DNA of 64,000 nt from the NCBI RefSeq assembly GCF_003576645.1, contig NC_044927.1, forward strand, positions 11,419,708 to 11,483,707. Direction: 5' to 3'. Of this stretch, positions 10,843 through 25,534 are shown one piece after another; the stretch's first letter is position 1, and every line of letters starts with the position of its first letter. A model generated the notes under the pieces. It was not told where the DNA came from. It made no database searches and saw only the letters and a list, made by a program, of their open reading frames with translations. Source of the stretch: Ipomoea triloba (Eukaryota > Streptophyta > Magnoliopsida > Solanales > Convolvulaceae). The position numbers and the translations under genes are program-made.

Positions 10843-10916
10843 ACTTAACAATTCTTCAGATTTCAGCTTCGAGCTTATCTCTTTTTAGTTTTCAGCTAGG
10901 TTTGCCAAACATAGCC
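10843..10916. repeat. Fragment of a hAT-type MITE cut by the hAT insertion
   Basis: The stretch ending in GGTTTGCCAAACATAGCC matches the reverse complement of the left end of the MITE at 35924, including CTTCAGATTTCAG and TCGAGCTTAT. Only this end is present. The hAT element appears to have inserted into the MITE, and the other half was not found. Confidence 0.65.
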
Positions 10917-10979
10917 TTAGTATTATGAGTTGGTTTTTGACAGGTTTTTATAACCCAAATTATATTGAGACCTGTTAAA

Positions 10980-11034
10980 CGGTCTCACACAAGTGTGATC
11001 CCAATTTTTATAGGGTAATACTTGTGTGAGACCG
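10980..11034. repeat. Small hairpin repeat (foldback/MITE-like)
   Basis: CGGTCTCACACAAGT at 10980-10994 is the exact reverse complement of ACTTGTGTGAGACCG at 11020-11034. The 25-base spacer carries further partial complementarity (ATCCCA / TAGGGT). This GTGAGACCGTCTCAC-type repeat is widespread in eudicot intergenic DNA. It sits about 500 bp upstream of the isomerase gene. Confidence 0.75.
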
Positions 11035-11534
11035 TCTCACAATCTTAATCCGTAAGACGAGTCAAATCATTAATTTAACATCATTAATTTAACATCATTA
11101 ATCAAAGATTTAACCTGTCTCAGGAATTGAAACCCATAAAAGTGTAAAATTTTGCCATTTTTATACCACTTCACTTCTTTCCATTTCCCCTAATTATAAT
11201 TCTCCTTACAATATAATTGAATTCGAATTCATACTTTATCCATATCTTATTTATTACTTTCCCCCTCTAATTCTAAACCTTTTCCCAATCAAAAGCCGTG
11301 TAAAAGTTCCTTTCTGGAATAGTGTTTACACAGATGACGATGCGTATTCCGTATTCCGTATTCCGTATTCGTAATCGTAATCAGTGGTAGGTAAGCTATT
11401 GCCTATTGGCATTTGGTTGTTGCAGTTGAAGCGGATAGAAAAAGGTGTCTCCCACCCAGCCACTGAGTACTGAGCAGTAGCGTCTTCATCAGTCCACTAC
11501 ATTTCAATTTTCAGAGTTCAAACGCTTTGCGGCA
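11035..11534 (+). promoter_or_regulatory. Upstream region and 5' UTR of triosephosphate isomerase
   Basis: About 500 bp between the hairpin repeat and the isomerase ATG. It has AT-rich DNA, a GTATTCC direct repeat (11345-11370) and a pyrimidine-rich leader before the ATG. No TATA box could be assigned confidently. Confidence 0.4.
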
Positions 11535-14561
<3,027 letters not shown>

Positions 14562-15590
14562 TTATAGTTTAGTCCCTCCGTTTGATGGTCAATACCATGC
14601 ATGCCAAATAAATGAGTGGGAGAAATTCCTGTAGCATATACATCATGCTAGATAGGTTGATACATACATGGTGGGTGAAATTTTTGATAAAATATTTGCT
14701 GTCATCACAATGTAAGTCGAAGAAGACGTTACTTGAAAGAACGCTTTCATCCACCTGTCATATAATGCTTTGATGTTATGCCTTTCTGTTTAGTGATGTG
14801 ATACATCGACAAGGAATAATGATTTGTGAACGATCTCTTTACAATGAGAGCTAATAATAAGACACTTCAGAATGTAATGTTATGCATTGGTCGTGTTATA
14901 TATATATATATATATATACACACACGTGAGAAGAAAACAGAAGAGAATAATGGATATGAATTAATTGATGAGGTGATGTGACTTTGCATGCCAATTTATG
15001 CATGTTTAGATGAGAACTTTTCGCCACATGTGCTGATGATGGATGGTGGAGAAGGCTACGTGCTACAAATCTGCGCAATTTCCAATAAAAAACATGTGCT
15101 GATGATGTAGATTCTATAATCTTGTCAGGCATGAAAACAATGCACTTCAGAATTAGTGAAAGAAACTTTAATGTGTAGAGTAATTGATAAATATAATCCC
15201 ATGAAATAGAGATTTATTAACTAAATTTATAATTATATAATTTTAGGGACTAAATGTGTCACACTATAAACAATTGAAGGAATAAGTTTGTTCAAATCAA
15301 TATACATGGGCCAAATTTTCAAAAGTAGAATTATTTAGGGGTCAAAAGCGCCGTTTTCCCTTAATATTATGCCCATATTTGTAGGAGTAGATGCACACGT
15401 AAAAGATGTAATATTTGATATTGTAATCAGTCATCCTTTGAAAACGCGGAGACCAAGGTAACAATGGAGTCACCATCTCTGATTGAGAACGCAAGTACGA
15501 TTGCACAAGCTGATTTTTTTTTATATTTTTGTTTTGCTATTTAAAAATAGAAAATGATTGATGGTGGTGGTGCATTCGAGTATATACTGT
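14562..15590. other. Intergenic DNA with a TA/CA microsatellite
   Basis: 3' flank of the isomerase gene. It holds an alternating TA then CA run at about 14897-14927 and AT-rich sequence to 15590. ATGTGCTGATGATG occurs twice (about 15028 and 15092). No gene was recognised. Confidence 0.6.
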
Positions 15591-15599
15591 TTGCAAACA

Positions 15600-15890
15600 T
15601 ATGGAAAAATAAGAGCGGTAAGGAGTTTAAGTGGTTTGAATTTACATTAAGGTTATGGTATGTGTGAATGACAGTGTAAGGTGTGTGCAAACTGGTAGAT
15701 GAAAACAAATGGAAAAATAAGAGTGATACGGGGTGCAAGTGGTTCGAATGTGCATTAATGTTATGGTGTGTGTGCACGATAGTGTAGGGCATGTGCAAAC
15801 TGGTGGAGGCAAATGAATGGAGAAAGAGGAGTGGTAAGTTGTGTGCATTTGACTGTATACCATGTGCAAATTGGTAGAAGAGCAATTATT
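15600..15890. repeat. 107 bp tandem repeat, about 2.7 copies
   Basis: Units begin near GAAAAATAAGAGCGG (15604), GAAAAATAAGAGTGAT (15711) and GAGAAAGAGGAGTGG (about 15818), a period of about 107. Each carries AAGTGGTT.GAAT and GTGTGCAAACTGGT. Copies are diverged. The reverse-strand frames here merely reflect the repeat. Confidence 0.75.
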
Positions 15891-16212
15891 ACCAGTATTG
15901 TTCTGTACTACATTAATAGCCATGTGTGCATCCTAGCCCAGCACGATTGTAAATTGATGGAAAAATAAGAGTGTTTAGTCTGTAAAGGGGGGAAAAGTCA
16001 AATCCAGGTCACGGTGTGTGCATACGCGAGTAGAACGTATGCAAACAGAATGGAGAATAAGAGATACAAACATGCAAATAGAGGGAGTGTGTGAAGTGGT
16101 TTTTGAATTGTGTGAGGAAAAAATAGAAGGTAAAAACGCCATCGTGAGAGATTTGGGTAATTTTAGATGGGATGCACGATCTGTTTGTTGTTTTGTTTCT
16201 TAATTTGTTGGG

Positions 16213-17955
16213 TTGTTAATGGTTGATGAAGTCATAAGGACTTCAATTGCTAAGGTTGTGCCGTTTGTAGAAGCTTAACCGAATCAGCAAGCCGATGAGG
16301 CAACACAATCATCGACCGAGGAGTCAACCCGAGAGGATGAGGAGACAGTACATCCAATGGTCAATGATCTTCTTACCTAAGTGGTAAATGTAGTTGAAAC
16401 GTCAACTCATATCTCTACTCCTACTTGAGAAGTTACAGAACCGAGCAATGATGCTGCATTGTGGATATTCCAAGCCATTCATCGCCCACTTGAGAGGTTA
16501 ATGAACCGAGTGGTGAACCAGCTCGAGGAGTAGTTAGCTCACCTTTCGTCACACACTCGAGAGGTAGAAGAACTTAGGGGGTGAGGTTGATCCCACAACT
16601 ACTCGTGGCAACATAATAAACAAGACTCCTAGTGTTTTTGATGAAGGAGTTCTTGCTTCTATAGATTCAGGTTCAACTAGTGGTGAAAATATGGAAGCGC
16701 CACTCAGTACGAGCCCACAGAATATGTTCTCTGTTCCTATTGGTCAGGAAAAGACACCCTTTCCTTTACCACAACCCATGGAAGGTTTAACTTCTCTATT
16801 TGTATCTCTCAAGACCAAGGTCGAGGAGTAAAAGTCAATGTTTAAAAATGTGAGGAAGGTTGTCAAGAGGACTCAGAAGGTGGCTAATGAGATGAAATCT
16901 CAAGTGCAAAAGGAAACTAAGGAGACTAGAAGCTTCGTTCTCTCTCACAACGCACCAACCAAATTTACTATAGATCAGAAGTTCAAGAATTTGGTTATAG
17001 AGTCCTTAACTGCACTAAGATTATGGCCAATATGCAAAAATTACTGGATAATGTACTTGGTGGCCTCCAGCAAGTCTATGAGGACCAAGGCAAACTCATT
17101 GATATCTAGAAAGCCATCAAAACAAAAGTTGACCTCACTGAAGAAAAAGTGGACATGAAGTAGTCAACTCATTTTGGGCAGAAATTAAGAAGTTATGCTT
17201 GATGAGATCCATGCATGCTATAATTGATTCCTGGCACCCAATAGCAACAACAGCAGCTGATGATACCAAAAAGGGGGAAGAAAGACACCCCAGGCCAGAA
17301 GCCAGTCAAGCTAGTCCGAGAGGTCCACTAATTCTTGGTACTCCAACTTCTTCGAGAGGTAGTGGTAGAAGAACTCAAACCACCACCGTCAACACAGATT
17401 GGAGGGTAGTTCCTTTTGTACCCTACGAAGAAGGAAGTGACAAGAGGTTTAGAGGTGAAAATCTGCCACCATGGACTAAGAAGTAGGACAACAAGAGAAG
17501 GATAGATTATGTATCTTCTCGAAGTGAAGCCCTTGACAAGAAAATGAAGCGAGATGAAGCCAATGAAAAGGCAAAGAAGCATCAAAGGGCTGAAGTTGAA
17601 TGAAGAATAAAAGGCGTATTTGATTCCCTTAGGAGGATCACAAGCACAGAATATGATGAAACTCTTACCAGTGCCATCTTTGAGGCTTTAAGAGATAACA
17701 ATGTTTCATTCGCTGATGGGATGAATACAACTGAATTGAGAAGATGGTGGAGGTGTGGCATTATTGCAGGAAGTGATGTTATTAAAGCCTTCCACAATTA
17801 CATGAGCTTTAAGATCAAACACTATTTTGGCCACCTCGTTCTAAGAGATAACATTAGAGGCATAAGGCATTAGATCAACCGAATATTGGATCAAGTCGCA
17901 GCCAAGACAAGGAAGCAACAAGAGGAAGCAAGACAAAGGCTACGAGATACTTAAA
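16213..17955 (+). pseudogene. Decayed coding region, unrecognised
   Basis: Protein-like plus-strand text broken by several stops and frame changes. It has an acidic, Glu/Thr-rich start (QQADEATQSSTEESTREDEE), then lysine-rich segments (VRKVVKRTQKVANEMKSQVQ), a part resembling a coiled coil (NMQKLLDNVLGGLQQVYEDQ in another frame), a Pro/Ser/Arg-rich stretch around 17280-17400, and a basic tail (KTRKQQEEARQRLRDT) ending at TAA about 17955. I do not recognise the family. The composition suggests an old retroelement gag or accessory ORF, or a dead host gene. It is the DNA into which the 10.5 kb LTR element at 18237 landed nearby. Confidence 0.4.
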
Positions 17956-18236
17956 TTGTAATTTTTATTTAATTTTGTGTTTTTATTAAAAAAATCTATG
18001 TAATTGTAATTTTTGAGATGTTGAATAAAAGAATTTTGTGTGGGTTGCATTGAGTTAGTTTATTTCATATAATTTCAAATTCTTAGAATTATAAATTGTG
18101 AAACTCAATTATGGGCTATTTGTAACGAAAAATCCTTTTCATGAATAATTACAGCTTAATAATATGGGTATAGTGTTTTGGCATCTTCAAAAAGGGAAAA
18201 TTATTAGAAACATTTTGTTTAGATTTTGATCATACC

Positions 18237-18504
18237 TGATAGGGAATATATACCCCCGGTATACGGCCCTACGAGTACTATATGTATGGCGGGCGTATTG
18301 TACTATAAAAGGGACTTGAGTCCTTATTGTTAGGGACTTTTGGCCCCTCTCTTTTTCTCTCTATGATTCTCTCCCTTCTCTCTACATTGATGGAAGAACA
18401 ATGAATAAAGGGATAGATGAATAAAAGGGTTTTCTTGGGCTAAATTTTCCTCTGTACTTTATATTACTATACACTTGAATACATAGATGAATTAATCTCT
18501 ATCA
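18237..18504 (+). repeat. 5' LTR of the LARD-like element
   Basis: Starts TGATAGGGAATATA and ends CTCTATCA. A TATAAAA box is at 18304-18310, and AATAAAGGG polyadenylation-like words are at about 18413 and 18421. It matches the 3' LTR with about seven substitutions and two or three small indels. Confidence 0.92.
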
Positions 18505-18506
18505 AA

Positions 18507-18524
18507 TGGCGCCGTCCGTGGGGA
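18507..18524 (+). other. Primer binding site of the LARD-like element
   Basis: TGGCGCCGTCCGTGGGGA, two bases after the LTR end. The TGGCGCC core is the type used by plant Ty3/gypsy elements. This suggests the missing partner is a gypsy element, possibly of the Tat group like the one at 324-5837. Confidence 0.8.
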
Positions 18525-20803
18525 CCCGACGAAAAGTCGTGTTCCAAATCTAAAAAAATTGTTTGCATGTTGGGCGATGATGTTCTGTTCGTGTTGATCG
18601 GTTCTCTCCTTTCAATTTTCTCTCCAAAACATCATGGCTACACAGCAACCTTCCGATGTGTGCATGTATGAGAAGAATGTAGGGAATGGGTCAAGAAGCT
18701 ACTGTCAAACTCCAATTCCAATATTAATCAAAGGTTACCATATCTGCTCCTATATTCGCCATCTTCTCCCACATTAGAGGCAAATAAGGAAGCTAGGAAA
18801 CAGAGGGCAGATTCCACCACAGCGCTGGTTCCTCCCGCCGGAGCGGCCGCCGCGACGAGTAGAGGATCAGCTGGGGAAATTCGTCCGTTTTTCTCCGTCA
18901 TAGCCAAAGAATCAGACGTTCTTGAGGCAGCAAAGTTCCGCCGGTGATTTCATGGTTCCAGCCAGATTTTCTCGAGTCCAGAGAGGAATCAGTTCGAGAA
19001 TTGAGACGAAAGAGGCTGCAGACTATTGGCCCTTGCTGCATCACCGCCGAAGACCCCAGCTCCGTCACCTGCCACTCACCACTCACCGTTGCATCTTCCC
19101 ATTGTTTTAGGCTGAAGACCGAACAACACCTCGGTGGCTCCGGCCATTACTGGATTGATTCTGTTTTTCCCCCATGGAGAAGCGTTGATGAGGACTTGCG
19201 GTGCGGCTTCAGAGAACCGTTCCTGGCCGTAGCGTCATCTTCATCTTCAACATGGCGAAGATCCATTAATGGGCAGTCCAGTAGAGACAGGAATAAATGC
19301 ATGCAAGCTTATTGGTGGGCAAGGGTGCTGGCGGTGGAATGCGCAATTCGAGACAGTGGAAGGAGAGAGAAACGAAAAAAGAAAAGTAAAAATAAAAAAG
19401 GAAAATACGGGAAAGATCGGATGATCAAGAGCTTGGGTAGTCTCTACCAATCACCGGGCACACTGTTTGGCCGGTCACCGAGCACTACACGCTATTTGGA
19501 ATCGGAACAGAGCAGAACTCCGACTACGCATCATCTTGACGGCTGACTAACTTCATGGTCGTTGAGAGCTCATCTGATCGGTACCATCGGCGAATGTATT
19601 TCCGAGTCTTAAATCACTAAGATGGCGGAGACCGCGCATTGACCATGGCTGCATTATTGGCATTCACAAAAGGTCTCCCGGTCATAACAAACTGATGATG
19701 GTGGCGGGTGCACTTTCCTTTAGTCATTTCTTTCTATCGCTTTTGGCTTGATGTAACCACTATAACAAGTGATACTGATCGGGGATTCTGACAGCCAGCT
19801 CGGGGAATGTATAGTGTGAACGGTTCGAAGCTTAATCCCGACCGCTTGGTCGGAGAAGGCTAGAGTCGACGAAAGCTTAGAGGCATCGACTCGTAGCTTC
19901 AGGGCCGAAAGAACCCCGAGTTAGATTAAAAACCCTGGCTGCGCAAGTCTCTGCACAGAATCTGATCGCATGCATGTGTGTATGTCACTGATTGTGAACC
20001 TCCGAAACTATGCTCAGTTCCGATCATACCATCTCCACGCGATCAAAACCTTATGGCCGAACTGATCATCATAAAGCAACTAAGTACATCTCCCGACCTT
20101 CCGAGCTGTTGACGTTGATCGGAGTCCTGGAGGATTGCCTGGCCCGTACCGTAACAAGCTCGGATGACTCTCTGCTCCATGCGTAATCGGAGAGGTCGGA
20201 TGAATGGATTCTACATGCTCGTTTTCCTTGAATAAATCTTGTAGTCACTCTGTTGTACGGGAATGCTAGATCGGATGATCTTAGGTCCGCAAAAAATTTC
20301 ATCGGGTGCTCCAACTCTGACCTTAATTTTGTGCGCTTGAATCGCCAGTCACACCGATTCAAACAGGCCGGTCTCAGATATCATATGGTCGTATCGTTCA
20401 ACTTTGTTCACTAATCTTGGTACAGCACCGACCACCACAATAATTCCTCCAAACACGGCTGATCTAGCTCACTGCATTGTGTGCTCTAACCGACCTTTTA
20501 TTGTATGACGTGTGTCTCTTCTCGAATGGTGCATATTTAATGGTGCATGCGTGTCCTTTCTGGTCAGGAATGTTTATTCACTGATAGCAACGTCGACACC
20601 GCCACCACCAAGTGAGATCGAACCGGCCATAATACGGCACTCGTTTGGATTTAGAAGTCTGAATCGCAACCCATACATCACCGAGCTGCATGTTCCGATT
20701 ACAGCAATCCCGGCCATCTCTTCGTGCCACCCATGGCCTTCTGAACCGCTCGGCCTCTCCCGAGCTGGTGGCGTTCGTGGGGGTGACCATACCTAGATAA
20801 AAA

Positions 20804-21024
20804 TGTTAGAGGATGAGAAAGGCAGTTCAAATTAGTTAAAAATCTTGCATGTATTCTCCTTTTATCTTTCTGTTGTAACCGTCTCTGGCTTCTGTTGTAA
20901 CTGCTTCAGCTTAGGCTATATATAGTAAGCAGTTACCTACTCTTGTATTCACTTCACAAATATTGAAAACACTTCCCTTTCTTCCTCGCTTCTTCTTCAC
21001 AGCAAATGTGAATCGGCTTAATCA
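20804..21024 (+). repeat. 5' LTR of the nested copia element
   Basis: Begins TGTTAGAGGATGAG and ends TTAATCA. A CTATATATA TATA box is at about 20917. It is followed immediately by the tRNA-iMet primer site TGGTATCAGAGC (21025-21036). Confidence 0.95.
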
Positions 21025-24012
21025 TGGTATCAGAGCACAGACGCCGGCAGTCCTACGCAGCGACTGTCTCCGGCGAGACAAGCCAGGAGGCTCACACGAC
21101 TCCTCCTCTGATCGTCCGATCTCCTAACCGCTCAGCTTCACAGAGGAACCACACTGCTTCGCAGCAACAGAGGAGCTCCACTTTAGAGGATTTGGAGAAT
21201 CCTTTCTACTTGAATCAGAACGAGAACACCAGTGTTGTTCTCGTTAATCCACTCCTAACAGGCACTGCAAACTACAGCGCTTGGTGCATTTCAATGAGAA
21301 TAGCGCTCGAAGTCAAGAACAAATTGGGATTCGTTGATGGTAGCATCATCGCTCCGAACAGAGATAATCCGCAGTACGCGGCATGGAGACGCTGCAACCT
21401 GATGGTGTGTTCTTGGCTATTCAAAGCTGTACATCACTCTATAGCACAGAGTGTGATGCATATGGATCAAGCGGAGATCTCAAAATTGCAGAGCAAGATC
21501 TACAACCTAAAGCAAGGAAACAGCTCCGTCAATGAATATTACACAAAGTGCAGAACTCATTGGGAAGAGATGAACTCTATGTGTCCGATTCCCTATTGCA
21601 AATGTGATCCAAGGTGTTGCTGTGATCTCATTGATCGGATCATAAAAGAACGAGATGAGGATCATGTGATACGTTTTCTGCAGGGGTTAAATGAATCGTA
21701 TGAGAACCTCAAGTCAAACGTCTTAGTCACTGATCCATTGCCAAAAGTTTATACTGTGTTTGTCATGGCCGAGAAACTGGAACGGCAATTGGCGTTAAGC
21801 ACTCTCAGTGTAAACAATTCAGACCTAGCACAGGCAAATGCAATTCAACAAAACCTGACAAATGTTGATCTAAATGGTGATATAGTGGCAGTGTTGAACA
21901 ACTATGGCAGACGAAACTTTAGTAACAATCGAGGAGCTAAATGCACTTATTGCGGAATGAATGGACATACCATTGACAAGTGCTATAAGAAGCACGGATA
22001 CCCTCCGGGATGGGTTCCAGGCTTCAAAGCAAAGGGGAAACAGATACAACAAGTTGCTGGTACCTCAGACACTTCAATGGACTCAAGTAGTACCTCTGAA
22101 CAACTACAAAAGTTGATATCCCTCTTGCAGATCCAAGTTGCACAGCACTCAAAGGGCAACACTACTGCTGCTGTGTCCTTAGTACCACAGTTCAATGAAC
22201 ATGAAAATGAAGGCAAGTCCTCTAACATGCATATTAATTCAATTTCTTTATCTGAGTCTACTTGGATTATAGATTCGGGAGCCACTGATCACATTGCATG
22301 TTATATTAACTCTTTTGATACCTTTCATGATGTTTATGGAGCTAAAGTAAATCTGCCTAATGGAAATGGGATTGTTGTCAAGCACATAGGATCTGTTAAA
22401 CTCAGCAGTGGGTTAAACCTAGCCAATGTTCTACACATACCGGACTTCAAGTTCAATATAATTTCGGTAAGCAGATTATTGCAAGATGATTGCTGCAAAC
22501 TAACATTCTTGCATGGGCAGTGTGTGGTTCAGGACAGTCATGGGAGGGAGATTGGTACAGCTAAGGAAGAGAATGGACTCTACATTTTGTTGCAGCCTAC
22601 GAAAAGTGCAGTTCATAATAGTTTTGCTATACATTGTAATAATGGTGAATTGTGGCACCAAAGATTAGGGCATTTCCCTTTCAATAAACTACATTTAGTA
22701 GATGATGTTGAGATATCTAGCAATAAACATATAGCTTGTGACGTTTGTCATCTAGCAAAACATAAAAGGTCTCCATTTCCTTTAAGTGTTACCTCCTCTA
22801 AAGTCTGTTTTGAATTACTACACATGGACATATGGGGGCCATTCTCTATTCCTACTATGTAAATTGGTGCGTTCCCTTTACGGTCTCAAACAAGCGAGCC
22901 GGCAATGGAATGCGAAGTTAAGCTGTGCCCTTTCTCAGATGGGTTTCTCACAGTTGAAAGCTGATCCGTCTCTGTTCACAAAAGGATGTGCAGACAGTTT
23001 TATTGCAGTTCTTATATATGTGGACGACATATTGGTAACCAGCCCGAACTTAGCTTTGATTACAGAACTCAAGACATATCTGGATGAGGTTTTTAAAATT
23101 AAAGACTTGGGAAAGATAGGTTATTTTCTGGGGATAGAAGCAAGCAGAAGCAAGGATGGTTTGAATTTATGTCAACGCAAATACACTCTTGACATATTAG
23201 CTGAAACAGGTTTCCTTCACTGCAAACCTGTACCTACTCCAATGGTGCCCGGTATTCGCCTAAGTCACAATGATGGTGAGTCATTGTCTGATATTGGTTC
23301 ATATAGAAGATTGGTTGGGCGTCTACTCTACTTGACTGCCACAAGACCGGACATAGCTTATGCTGTGCAGCAATTAAGCCAATTTGTCGATTGCCCCATA
23401 GAGAATCATTTAAATGCAGCACATCGCATCCTTAGGAACATTAAGCGGGCTCCTGGCCAGGGTCTGTTCTACCCTAAAGGTGCTGAGCTACACCTCAACG
23501 TCTTCTCAGATTCTGATTGGGCTTCATGCCCTGAGACGCGTCGATCCATCACAGGGTATTGACTGTTCCTGGGGACTGCTTTGGTCTCTTGGAAATCAAA
23601 GAAACAAGTTACTGTATCTAGATCATCCTCGGAGGCCGAATACAGGGCCCTTGCTGCTGCTGTTTGCGAAGTTCAGTGGTTCACTTTTCTCCTCAAGGAT
23701 CTGCAAGTTAACATGAAGAAGCCAGCAGTTCTGTTCTGTGACAATAAATCTGCTGTGGCAATAGCTGAGAACCACGTTTTTCACGAACGTACCAAACATT
23801 TAGAAATCGATTGTCACCTTGTTCGAGACAAAGTCGCTCAGGGAACCATTAAGCTGCTGTCTGTCTTTTCGGCCAATCAACTAGCTGATGGTTTCACAAA
23901 AGCTCTTCCTAATGCTCAGTTCCTGTCGTTTGTTTCTAAGATGGGCACGCAAGACCTGTATGCGCCATCTTACGGGGGGGTGTTAGAGGATGAGAAAGGC
24001 AGTTCAAATTAG
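21024..24012 (+). pseudogene. Copia gag-pol remnant with an internal deletion
   Basis: Frame 21024-22862 encodes gag (PLLTGTANYSAWCISMRIAL), a CCHC knuckle (CTYCGMNGHTIDKC), protease (WIIDSGATDH), the pre-integrase zinc region (LWHQRLGHF..CDVCHLAKH) and the first integrase residues (HMDIWGPF). It stops just after the deletion junction. The other side resumes in a different frame with KLVRSLYGLKQASRQW, the YVDDILV reverse transcriptase motif and the Asp/RNase H region (FCDNKSAVAI, HVFHERTKHLEID). An in-frame TGA (23560-23562) sits inside SITGY-CLF, where a cysteine codon is expected. The proposed start ATG uses the last base of the LTR, so it overlaps the primer binding site. The product cannot be a working polyprotein. 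Confidence 0.92.
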
Positions 24013-24201
24013 TTAAAAATCTTGCATGTATTCTCCTTTCATCTTTCTGTTGTAACCGTCTCTGGCTTCTGTTGTAACTGCTTCAGCTTAGGCTATATAT
24101 AGTAAGCAGTTACCTACTCTTGTATTTACTTCACAAATATTGAAAACACTTCCCTTTCTTCCTCGCTTCTTCTTCACAGCAAATGTGAACCGGCTTCATC
24201 A
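23981..24201 (+). repeat. 3' LTR of the nested copia element
   Basis: Same length and ends as the 5' LTR. It is preceded by the purine tract ACGGGGGGG. The gag-pol frame runs into it and stops at about 24012. Confidence 0.95.
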
Positions 24202-25534
24202 AAAAAGCCGAAAGCTGGATGCAGGTTAGCAACTTGGTGGAATTTAATAGAACGGGTGCGAAATCCGATCATAGCGAGGCATCTTGATCAGCAGATTCAG
24301 GGAATTCGCTTTATTGATAAAATTGCCTGGTGATCGGTGATCGGTGCAGACGACAGTGAGGTTCATGATTGGAGAAACGAGTGCTCGAGGTCGGGAATTT
24401 GATCGGAACTGCCACATGTCATTGCCGACTTCAAGCATGTCCGAGTTCTTCATGTATTATGGACGGGACTCGACTGCTATGTGATTACATGAAAGGCACC
24501 AAAGAGTCTCGAGTTATCTTCGCGACCAGATTCTATCGCCAGTATCTGAGCATGCATGCGTCGCGGAGCCATTTTCAGTTCTTTGATCGGAGGGTGTGGA
24601 GGTCGGCAGTTTTGTATGCAGATTCTCAAGCTTGAAATAAGTAAGCGTTCAATACCAGAATTTGGGGCTCAGATCTTGAAGCTACTCGGGAAAGAAGAAG
24701 ACCGACCACGCCATGACTGCAAAATTCAAGGTTGCAAGCCTCTACCAGCTGTCGCTCCGACTAGAGTTCTTGACCAGGGAGACGGCGTGCATGGCCATAG
24801 TTGGCGACTAACCCGGCCTCCCGACCTCACCTCTCGTCGCCGATCTATAGAGCTCAATCTGAGCGTGTCTCCTGATTCACCGGTCTTTCACAACGCAGCT
24901 GAGTTCGGCTCTAATCGAACCAACCATAGCAACCGTGACCATCTCTCCGTGCTGCTACGTACATTCAGAGCACCCCGACCATTGCCAACCAGGAGTGATC
25001 GATCCGGCCATAATATAGTGAGTCTGACCACTTAATGAACCAGAGTTCTGGTCTGCTTATGTTCATCAATCGCTACTGCATCACCCAAGCCGGAGACCGT
25101 ATACCACCACGCCGCCCGAACTTCTGGTCAAGCCGATAGCTGGTGGAGTTTTAAGCAAATGAGCACACCAGTACGGGTCGCGAATGCTTGTTTGGAGATG
25201 CGGTGATCGGGAAATCTCGAGTGGCTGGCACTCATTCAAGGCTAATCTTCGTCTGATTCTCAAATTGGGCAGTAAGATCAAATTCCTTGTATTTTATGTA
25301 CATAGGCCGTGTGTATTCTTTGGGCCCAAAGATTAGAGTATACTTCTTTGAGCTATTTGATACTTTCATGGACATGTTATGTCTTGGGCCAAATAGGCAT
25401 GGCTTTATATGTTGTACCACTCACAAATCATGTATTTGTAATAGTTATAGCAAGACTAAATGTATTAAGCCCGGTCAGGTTGGTATTTCCACCACCGGCA
25501 TTGTAAGTCCGGGGTCAGATCTCGACATAATTAA

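Larger units (their letters stand above)
20799..24206 (+). mobile_element. Nested Ty1/copia retrotransposon, internally deleted
   Basis: 221 bp LTRs at 20804-21024 and 23981-24201, flanked by AAAAA target duplications (20799-20803 and 24202-24206). The element is inserted in the LARD-like element. The LTRs differ at about four positions, so the insertion is young. The interior has gag, protease and the start of integrase, joined at about 22859 to the C-terminal part of reverse transcriptase and RNase H. The integrase core and N-terminal RT are missing. Confidence 0.95.

Noticed and set aside
18944..19546. 200-codon frame in the LARD-like element as a gene
   Set aside because: No recognisable domain, no consistent start context, and low-complexity Lys tail. 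Considered a chance frame in moderately G+C-rich DNA.
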